DNA of 64,000 nucleotides from positions 79,475-143,474 of the forward strand of contig CAZPDM010000001.1 in the NCBI GenBank assembly GCA_964585305.1, given 5' to 3'. Of this stretch, positions 24,923 through 31,844 are shown piece after piece. The DNA comes from CAZPDM01 sp964585305 (GTDB taxonomy: Bacteria > Planctomycetota > Uabimicrobiia > Uabimicrobiales > JABWCH01). The stretch's first letter is position 1. Each line of letters begins with the position of its first letter. The notes below the pieces were generated by a model. It searched no databases, was not told the origin of the DNA, and saw only the letters and a list, made by a program, of their open reading frames with translations. The position numbers were made by a program, and so were the translations under genes.

Positions 24923-26428
24923 ATGCGAAAAAATGAAATAGATAATATTCTTTCTCAATTACTTGATAGTTATGTAAATGTTTCCGACATCAATATCACA
25001 GTAGGGAAACCATTTCAGGTAGAAAGTGATGGCGAGTTGAAAAGTGTTAATTTAAAACCTCCAGTTTTACAACTTACTCCTTTTCAAACAGAAATTTTTG
25101 CACTCAATCTAATTCAAGGTAATCCTAAGTTGTTGCAAACTCTTTTAAAGACAGGCTCTGTTGATTGCAGTTACCAATTGGGAACGAAAGCGCGTTTTCG
25201 TGTCAATATTTTTTCGCAGAGAGGTTCATATTCCATTGTGTTACGAAAGTTAAGTACAAAAATTCCTTCTATTGAAGAACTTGGACTTTCGCAATCATTT
25301 TATAATATGGCAGATGAACGCAATGGCCTTATTTTGGTTACAGGCGCGACAGGGTCGGGAAAGTCGACAACATTAGCTTCTTTATTACGACATATTGGGG
25401 AAACTAAAGCTGTTCATATTATTACTTTGGAAGATCCTATTGAATTTGAGCATAGCCAACTTAAGGCTACATTTAATCAACGTGAAATAGGTGTGGATGT
25501 TGATACTTTTGCTTCTGGATTAAAGGCTGCTTTACGTGAAGCCCCCAAAGTTATTTTAGTAGGTGAAATAAGAGATAGAGAGTCTATTGAAATTGCTTTG
25601 ACAGCGGCTGAAACCGGACACTTAGTTTTAAGTAGCCTTCATACCATCAATGCTGGCCAAACCATCAATCGCATGGTCGGAATGTTTGATAAGGAAGAAG
25701 CTGATTTGGTTCGGATGAGACTTTCTGAAACAATTCGGTGGATCGTTTGCCAAAAACTGGTACCAAAAATCAATAATGGGCGTATTGCAGTTCTGGAAAT
25801 TATGACTAGAACTATGCGTACACAGGAAATCATTATAAAAGGTGAAAGCGTTGATAAACAATTTTATGATGTTATTACAGAAGGCAGTGTCTATGGGATG
25901 CAAACTTTTGATCAACATCTTCTTTCCTTATTTGAATCTGGCATAATTAGTGAAGAATCTGCTAAAAACTATTGTTCGCGTAAAAATTTTATATCTCAGG
26001 GAATAGATAAGATTAAGGCCAATAGAGGAATACAAACTTTTGATGGCCCGAATCTTGAAATGCAAGAACAGAAGGCTTATCGTGGAGAAAACCCTAATAT
26101 AATTATGCCAACAAAGACTATTCCTAAAATAGAAGAAACTAAAAAAAATACTTTACATGAAAACGCTGTTCTATCTATGGCAACAAAAACTTCTATCTCT
26201 ATTCCACAACCTTTTTTTCCACCAAAATCAGCTCAATCTAAAGAATCTATTTTGCCTAATTCTTTAGTAAGAGAATCCCAACCCTCTCATCTCCCTCGAT
26301 TACAAGTACCTGTTCAACCAAATGATTTAGCTAAAGGCCAACCAGAACAACCCCAATCTAGTAAACTTGCATCTTCTAAAAAAAATTTTTCTACCCAAGA
26401 AATTGTAAATTTGGAGCTGGATAACTAA
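24923..26428 (+). CDS. PilT/PilU-type ATPase (copy 2) with disordered tail
   Basis: 501 residues. ATPase domain to about residue 350: Walker A GATGSGKST at 141-149, Asp box ITLEDPIEF, Walker B VILVGEIRD, His box TGHLVLSSLHT. The AIRNLIRE retraction motif is not recognisable (RTQEIIIKGES in its place). Residues 375-501 are a low-complexity Pro/Ser/Gln tail that PilT lacks, ending STQEIVNLELDN, loosely like the TVNMEPDEYL repeats of the kinase. AAGGA precedes the ATG. Confidence 0.9.
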   Translation: MRKNEIDNILSQLLDSYVNVSDINITVGKPFQVESDGELKSVNLKPPVLQLTPFQTEIFALNLIQGNPKLLQTLLKTGSVDCSYQLGTKARFRVNIFSQRGSYSIVLRKLSTKIPSIEELGLSQSFYNMADERNGLILVTGATGSGKSTTLASLLRHIGETKAVHIITLEDPIEFEHSQLKATFNQREIGVDVDTFASGLKAALREAPKVILVGEIRDRESIEIALTAAETGHLVLSSLHTINAGQTINRMVGMFDKEEADLVRMRLSETIRWIVCQKLVPKINNGRIAVLEIMTRTMRTQEIIIKGESVDKQFYDVITEGSVYGMQTFDQHLLSLFESGIISEESAKNYCSRKNFISQGIDKIKANRGIQTFDGPNLEMQEQKAYRGENPNIIMPTKTIPKIEETKKNTLHENAVLSMATKTSISIPQPFFPPKSAQSKESILPNSLVRESQPSHLPRLQVPVQPNDLAKGQPEQPQSSKLASSKKNFSTQEIVNLELDN

Positions 26429-26429
26429 T

Positions 26430-26888
26430 ATGATTAACAATATACTTGATCCAAGTTTAGAAAATTGTACAAGTTTAGAAGCAATTATTTGTATGAATCC
26501 TTCCGAATTTCGTGATGTTTTAAGCGAACAATTGTTAGATATGGAATGTAAAGTTTACCTTGCAAAATCTCCAACTGACGCATTTACCAAACTTCAAATA
26601 CATTTGTTCCATATTGTAATTATGGAAGTAAATTATAGTATGGAAGCAATTCAATTATTAAGTTGGCTTCCTTCGGCAGTGAGAAGAAATATATTTTATG
26701 TTTTAGTTGGCGATATATTTGAAACAGATAATCACATTCAAAGTTACGTTCTTAGTGCCAACCTGGTAATTCATCCATCTGATATTTCTTATTCAGGTCA
26801 GATACTACAAAATGCTGTCATTGAATATAACTATTTTTATCGATCTTTTTATTATGCCTTACAAGCCACCCGCCAAAATATTGGCTAA
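26430..26888 (+). CDS. Receiver-like (pseudo-receiver) protein
   Basis: 152 residues that fit a CheY-type alpha/beta fold by pattern: EAIICMNPSEFRDVLSEQLL, KVYLAKSPTDAFTKLQ, HIVIMEVNYS, IFYVLVGD, ANLVIHPSD. The phospho-acceptor Asp after strand 3 appears replaced by Glu (VIMEV), and the conserved Lys of strand 5 by His (VIHPSD), so it is unlikely to be a normal phospho-switch. Starts one base after the stop of copy 2, so it is surely co-transcribed. The fold assignment is by eye. Confidence 0.6.
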   Translation: MINNILDPSLENCTSLEAIICMNPSEFRDVLSEQLLDMECKVYLAKSPTDAFTKLQIHLFHIVIMEVNYSMEAIQLLSWLPSAVRRNIFYVLVGDIFETDNHIQSYVLSANLVIHPSDISYSGQILQNAVIEYNYFYRSFYYALQATRQNIG

Positions 26889-26910
26889 AATTTAGAAGAG
26901 GCATATAACT

Positions 26911-29280
26911 ATGTTATTTTTTAAAGAAAAAACTGCGTTAGAAAAACTCCAGCAGCATGAATATAAAGATATGAAAGAAAAATTAGAGCTGTTGGAAAAA
27001 TTGGCTGAAGAAAAACCGTCGCCGCAAGAATTAGTTTGGATGCTAGCAGAAGCAGATCATAAACTGAGGGAATTTGCTATTCCACAGATTGTATGCGAAC
27101 AAAGTAATGCTATGTTTCAACTGCTTCTTAAACAGCTAGAGTCTAATGAACTAGGTAGAAAATATATTCCTCCTATTTTAGCACGGATGAATTATAGCCT
27201 GCTTTTGCCATATTTGCAAAAGAGTCTTTCTAGTGCTAATATTGATGAACGTTTATTAGCAACTGAAATTATTTCTTTTTTTCCTTCAGTAGATCGATTT
27301 ATTCCTATCTTACAAGAAGCTATTCAAGATCCAGATGAACGTATTCGGTATTTTGCTAGCAATAAATTATGTACTCGTATAAAAAATAAAGAAGTTTTTT
27401 TAAGTTTGCTTTCTTTGCTTAATGACGAATCTGATCGTATTCGTTATAAAATAATTTCAGAAATGTCGTTACTTAATAATGCAGAAATTATTGAACCATT
27501 TTTTGCTCGATTGCCTTATGAATCTCAAGAGTTACAGGATAAAATTATATATGCTTTAACAAATTTAGCGAAAAATCCTAATTTATCAATTGATAAATAT
27601 GTTATTCCAATTTTGGCAAGTGATGAGCAAATTATTCGAGAATCTGCCGCTCGGTTACTAGCCCAAATGCCAAATAAGGTAGGGATTATCCGTAATTTTT
27701 TACTTTATTTAAGAGGTGTTGTTTCTTGGTTGCGTGAACGTATTTTTGAAAGTATTGCTAAAATTGGGCCAAATATTGCTGATGCAGTGATTGAATTACT
27801 TATTGATCCAGATGTTAGAATAGATTGTATGTTTCTATCTCAATATATTTCGGATCCTAGAGTTATTCCAGGTGTGGCTAATATTTTTCAAAGTAACGAT
27901 GTAGATTGGTGGATAAAAGTTTCTGCTCTGGATATTCTAGTCAAATTAAAAGCTCCTAACATTTCAAATTTACTTACTCAATACCAACAGGATTCTGATT
28001 TAAAATGGGCTATTATTGGTGCATATAGCGATATAAACGACTTTTCTGGGATAAATTTTCTTATTACTTGTTTGAATGATAAATCGCAATACATTCGGTT
28101 AGAAAGTTTGCGAGCATTAGCTAAGTTTAAACACCCTAAAGCAGACCAAATAATTCGACAAGTTGCGGAAACTTCTCAAGATGTTTATTTGCGTGATGAA
28201 GCAATTAGATTAGCAAATGAAAAAAATATTTCTATTGTTACATCTGAGATTAGTTTCGATAAAACATCGTTATTAAATGAGCTTAAAGGGTTAGGTATAG
28301 AAATGGAAGATGAAGCATTGAATTACGTAGAAGAACAAGAGAATGAAGGAGAAAATAAAAAAGATTCGCCACCTATATCAATACCTAAATTAACACCGCC
28401 AGGGCAGGTTTCTCCATCAGCTTCGTCTTATCCTGCTACATCAGTAGACTCTAATATTCCTAAGACATCATCTATATCAACTCCAGCTACTTCAAAATTT
28501 TCTTCTACACCTATTTCTTCAACAGATGTGCCAAAACCAATTTTAACAGCATCTTCTGCAATGCCTTCTTCAAAATTAAGTCCTGTAGCGGATGCAAATA
28601 TGTTAAAAAATGCTCAAGCAAAGAATACTCCTACAATCGATACAAACATTCCTAAAGTTTCTACTCCTTCTACTTCAAAGCTAACACCTATATCAGAGGG
28701 GAATATTGTTTTTCAAAAACTTTCTTCACAACAACAATCAACTAATTCCCAAGTACAAAGTCATCAGCAATCAACTAATCCCCAAATACAAAGTCATCAG
28801 CAATCAGCTAGTCCACAAGTACAAAGTCATCAGCAATCAACTAATCCCCAAATACAAAGTCATCAACAATCAGCTAGTCCACAAAATCCTTTAAAAATAA
28901 ACATTTCTCTTTCATATACTAAACCTACGACGGAAAGTTTGCAAGTATCTGCCAAACCATTAAATGAACCGACTGTTGATTATACAAAAAAATGGTTTGA
29001 AACTAAGGCAATGCTACAAAAAAAAGATCCAGAAACACGTTCTTTACCACCAGCTCAATCACCTTCAAAAGATTCTGGGGCAGTTGCACAAAAACTTCCT
29101 TCTTTGCAAAAACCATCTGTTCAAGGGCAGCAACAACCTGAAGATTCGAAAATACCAGAATCTTCAAAAATGATGTTAAGGCATAATATTTTAAAAGATT
29201 TTAGAGAAAAGTTAAAAGCTCAGGATGGAGGAAAATCTCAAGATTTTCCTAATTATAATAATAATGAATCTGAGCAATAA
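26911..29280 (+). CDS. HEAT-repeat protein with long disordered C-terminal tail
   Basis: 789 residues, no signal peptide. Residues 1-440 are helical HEAT/armadillo-like repeats (for example IQDPDERIRYFASNKLCTRI and NDESDRIRYKIISEMSLLN). Residues 480-789 are Pro/Ser/Thr/Gln-rich and include four and a half copies of an 11-residue unit SHQQSTNPQIQ. HEAT arrays are protein-binding scaffolds. As last gene of the kinase-PilT operon it may hold the complex together; that is inference. A bidirectional terminator follows. Confidence 0.85.
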   Translation: MLFFKEKTALEKLQQHEYKDMKEKLELLEKLAEEKPSPQELVWMLAEADHKLREFAIPQIVCEQSNAMFQLLLKQLESNELGRKYIPPILARMNYSLLLPYLQKSLSSANIDERLLATEIISFFPSVDRFIPILQEAIQDPDERIRYFASNKLCTRIKNKEVFLSLLSLLNDESDRIRYKIISEMSLLNNAEIIEPFFARLPYESQELQDKIIYALTNLAKNPNLSIDKYVIPILASDEQIIRESAARLLAQMPNKVGIIRNFLLYLRGVVSWLRERIFESIAKIGPNIADAVIELLIDPDVRIDCMFLSQYISDPRVIPGVANIFQSNDVDWWIKVSALDILVKLKAPNISNLLTQYQQDSDLKWAIIGAYSDINDFSGINFLITCLNDKSQYIRLESLRALAKFKHPKADQIIRQVAETSQDVYLRDEAIRLANEKNISIVTSEISFDKTSLLNELKGLGIEMEDEALNYVEEQENEGENKKDSPPISIPKLTPPGQVSPSASSYPATSVDSNIPKTSSISTPATSKFSSTPISSTDVPKPILTASSAMPSSKLSPVADANMLKNAQAKNTPTIDTNIPKVSTPSTSKLTPISEGNIVFQKLSSQQQSTNSQVQSHQQSTNPQIQSHQQSASPQVQSHQQSTNPQIQSHQQSASPQNPLKINISLSYTKPTTESLQVSAKPLNEPTVDYTKKWFETKAMLQKKDPETRSLPPAQSPSKDSGAVAQKLPSLQKPSVQGQQQPEDSKIPESSKMMLRHNILKDFREKLKAQDGGKSQDFPNYNNNESEQ
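28735..28884 (+). repeat. 33-base tandem repeat inside the HEAT gene
   Basis: Units start at 28735, 28768, 28801, 28834 and a partial one at 28867. Units 2-3 and 4-5 form a 66-base higher-order duplication. The period is a multiple of three, so copy-number change keeps the frame. Confidence 0.9.
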
Positions 29281-29316
29281 AAAAAGCGTGTTTGTTTTTT
29301 AACAAACACGCTTTTT
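29281..29316. terminator. Bidirectional terminator between convergent genes
   Basis: Perfect 16-bp arms (29281-29296 with 29301-29316) with A-run and T-run ends and a 4-base loop. It serves the HEAT gene on the plus strand and the HtrA-like gene on the minus strand. Confidence 0.92.
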
Positions 29317-29317
29317 T

Positions 29318-30469
29318 TTATTGATTTTCTGTCGCTAAAGTAATTGTTACTGTATACTCTTTTTTATTTCTCTGATAAGTTAATGTAATTTCCTGATTTG
29401 CTAAAAATTGTGAAGATTGGTGAAGCAAAGAAAGCATATTTAAAATAGGTTTATTGTTGCATGAGGTAAGAATATCTCCAGCTTTTAAACCGCTTTTTTG
29501 TGCTGGGCTGTGAGGCTCGATTCCTACAATTGTAACTTTTATACTGTCTAAATGGCAAGCTTCTAAGTTAGAAGAATCATAGACATCTTTTACTTTAATA
29601 CCAAGCCATCCTCTATTTACTTTTCCATGCTTGATGATTTGTTCACTTACCCAATATATTGTTTGACTTGGTAAAATAAAGTTTATTTGTTCGGGAAGGA
29701 TGATATTCTCGGATGGAGCTTGTTCAAAATTTTTTTGCGACAGTTTTATAAATTGTTCAAGTTTCTCAGCTAAATTTTCCATAGGAATAGAACGTTGATG
29801 AATTTTTTCTAAAAATGTTGAGAAATCAACAAAAACTTGGTAATTAGCAGAAATACAAAAATCATTGTTCAGACGTCCAAGAATCATACCAACAAAACAA
29901 CCTTTAGAATCCAATACTAAACCACCATCATCCCCTGGGTTGATGGTAGCAGTTGTTTGTATAAGGCCAGTTAATGGCCTTTGGCCATTGCATAGCCATG
30001 CGCAACGGTTTAATCCGCTGACAATTCCAAGTGTTATGGAATTTGTTAATCCATAAGGATTTCCCATCGTGATTAAAAAAGAACCTAGCTGTAAGTTTTG
30101 AGACTCTCCACGTGGAATAGGAATACCATATTTTGTATCAGCTAATTTAAGTACAGCAAGATTAGAGCATTTATCATAGCCAACAATATAACAAGGAGTT
30201 TTAATATAATCTGAAAATAGTGCATAAACGGTAGGTTTTTCTTTAACTGCATTTGCTATGGTAACAATATGTCCTTGCGAATCTAAAATAATTCCGGAAC
30301 TTATTCGTTGAATTTTTCTTCCAGAATAAGAAATTTCTAATTTGACTACCGAATTTTGTGCTTGTTGAGTAATTTTTATAATTTCTTGCTCGAATTGATG
30401 TAAGTATTGTCCCCATATAAGTTGCAGGAAAAATAGAGGAAACACCCAAAAATATCTAAAAATTATCAT
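29318..30469 (-). CDS. HtrA/DegS-like PDZ protein with lost catalytic triad
   Basis: 383 residues from the ATG at 30469, which gives a signal sequence or membrane anchor (MIIFRYFWVFPLFFLQLIWG); an in-frame TTG further upstream has no ribosome-binding site. The trypsin-like domain aligns with DegP/DegS, but the His position reads TIANAV (Asn73), the Asp position SNLAVLK (Asn103) and the Ser position NPGDDGG (Asp181). All three catalytic residues are therefore gone. A PDZ domain occupies about 280-383. It is third in an operon with an ECF sigma factor and its anti-sigma factor, the place where DegS/MucD-type proteases sit. Probably a non-catalytic sensor or chaperone. Confidence 0.82.
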   Translation of the reverse strand: MIIFRYFWVFPLFFLQLIWGQYLHQFEQEIIKITQQAQNSVVKLEISYSGRKIQRISSGIILDSQGHIVTIANAVKEKPTVYALFSDYIKTPCYIVGYDKCSNLAVLKLADTKYGIPIPRGESQNLQLGSFLITMGNPYGLTNSITLGIVSGLNRCAWLCNGQRPLTGLIQTTATINPGDDGGLVLDSKGCFVGMILGRLNNDFCISANYQVFVDFSTFLEKIHQRSIPMENLAEKLEQFIKLSQKNFEQAPSENIILPEQINFILPSQTIYWVSEQIIKHGKVNRGWLGIKVKDVYDSSNLEACHLDSIKVTIVGIEPHSPAQKSGLKAGDILTSCNNKPILNMLSLLHQSSQFLANQEITLTYQRNKKEYTVTITLATENQ

Positions 30470-30568
30470 AATATTAGTTTCCGAGATTTGATTAAATTTT
30501 TGTATTTTTTTTCTTTTAAAAGTGATTTTCAATGGGAAAGATTTTAATTATAAAATATTTCTATTAGA

Positions 30569-31099
30569 TTAAAATCCGATAGTTTCAATAGGTAAAAGTT
30601 CTACCTGATCTAAATAGTATTCTGCTGAAATAAAACGTTTTTTGGGACGTATAGAATTTTCTTGTTGGTTTGGTTTGATAGAAATAGAAGAAAATGGAAC
30701 AATCTGTGCTGCAATGTTTGGAGGTATATTATAAGATTTTGGCGTAGTATTTTTTTGTAAGTAACCCCAACGGTGGAAGAAAAAAATTGCAGTTACTAAT
30801 ATAGCTGTGGCCATAGCCGGTCGCAATATACTTTGAAAGATTTTGCTTGTAAAAATAGTCTTTTTGGGTTCCTTTTCTCCTAGCTTTTGAGATAATTTAT
30901 CCCAATAATTTTCTAAAAGATATGTTGGTACCTGAGGTGTATATAAAGAACGTAAATTTTGGCGATTTTGATTGTAAACTTGGTATTTACTTTGGCAATA
31001 TTTGCATATTTTTAAATGATTTGTTATTACTTTTTGAGAAAATGGTAAATCATTACCAACATATAAAGGTAAAAATTTTTGAATTAGCCAACATTTCAT
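30569..31099 (-). CDS. Zinc-type anti-sigma factor, single membrane pass
   Basis: 176 residues from the ATG at 31099, supported by GGAGG six bases upstream. The N-terminal domain has the ZAS zinc motif H-x3-C-x2-C (NHLKICKYC), which in this family binds and holds an ECF sigma factor. One membrane helix (MATAILVTAIFFF, about residues 95-112) separates it from a 65-residue exported domain. It lies directly downstream of the sigma gene, separated by 112 bases that include a palindromic repeat. Confidence 0.8.
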   Translation of the reverse strand: MKCWLIQKFLPLYVGNDLPFSQKVITNHLKICKYCQSKYQVYNQNRQNLRSLYTPQVPTYLLENYWDKLSQKLGEKEPKKTIFTSKIFQSILRPAMATAILVTAIFFFHRWGYLQKNTTPKSYNIPPNIAAQIVPFSSISIKPNQQENSIRPKKRFISAEYYLDQVELLPIETIGF

Positions 31100-31135
31100 A
31101 ACGATCCTCCTAACAAAGGCCTCAATCCGAAAGAT

Positions 31136-31161
31136 GTTCCCACGCAGAGTGGCGTGGGAAC
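31136..31161. repeat. REP-like palindrome
   Basis: Perfect 10-bp arms GTTCCCACGC and GCGTGGGAAC around a 6-base loop, GC-rich against an AT-rich background, in the untranslated stretch between the sigma and anti-sigma genes. It looks like dispersed palindromic repeats of the GTTCCCACGC type known from several bacteria; only one copy was noticed in this window. Confidence 0.6.
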
Positions 31162-31211
31162 TAGAAATCAAGCATACTTTATTCATCATGTTATTATAAA
31201 TTTGTACTATT

Positions 31212-31781
31212 CTAATTTTTTTCTAGTTTATTCCATAGCTCTGCAAAAAGTTGACGTGCACGAAACAATCTCCAACGTACTGTATTATGATTGCATGAGA
31301 TAATATTTTCAATTTCCTTGCAACTAAAACCTTGGATATCTCTCAACACAATTATAATACGATATTGAATAGGAAGCTGATTGAGTACTTGTTGAATCTT
31401 TTCGGAAATTTCTTTATTCTCAAGAGATTGTATAACGGAAATATCTTTAGTATCTATATCCCCTGCTTCATCTAATATGACATCTTTGCTGGAATTTTTA
31501 TTCTTGCGCCAACTATCAATGCAAAGATTTGTTACAATACGATGAAGCCATGTATAAAAATTATTGTCTGGGCGAAATTGTTCCAAAGAACGATATACCC
31601 GAATAAATGCTTCTTGAGAAATATCAAGTGCGTCTTCATAATTCCCTAACATTTGGTACGCGATCCAAATTACCCTATTTTGATATCTTTGAACTAGTTC
31701 TTGAAAGGCTTCCTGTTTATGATCACCACGTTGGCAGTATTCTAATAGTTCATTTTCTGTTATTGTAGCATAATTAGGCAT
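31212..31781 (-). CDS. ECF-family RNA polymerase sigma factor
   Basis: 189 residues. Region 2 shows YEDALDISQEAFIRVYRSLEQF with WLHRIVTNLCIDSWRK, and region 4 shows LPIQYRIIIVLRDIQGFSCKEI with NTVRWRLFRARQLF. No region 3 or 1.1, as expected for the ECF group. Its neighbours, a ZAS anti-sigma factor and an HtrA-like protein, suggest an envelope-stress regulon of RpoE type. Confidence 0.93.
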   Translation of the reverse strand: MPNYATITENELLEYCQRGDHKQEAFQELVQRYQNRVIWIAYQMLGNYEDALDISQEAFIRVYRSLEQFRPDNNFYTWLHRIVTNLCIDSWRKNKNSSKDVILDEAGDIDTKDISVIQSLENKEISEKIQQVLNQLPIQYRIIIVLRDIQGFSCKEIENIISCNHNTVRWRLFRARQLFAELWNKLEKN

Positions 31782-31844
31782 TTTTTTCTCTTTTAAACTG
31801 AAATGACGTGGTTGATATTGATGCTGTAAAGAAGTAAAGTTTAA

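Noticed and set aside
28706..28894. Small plus-strand ORF of YKVISNQL repeats
   Set aside because: It is the 33-base tandem repeat of the HEAT gene read in another frame.
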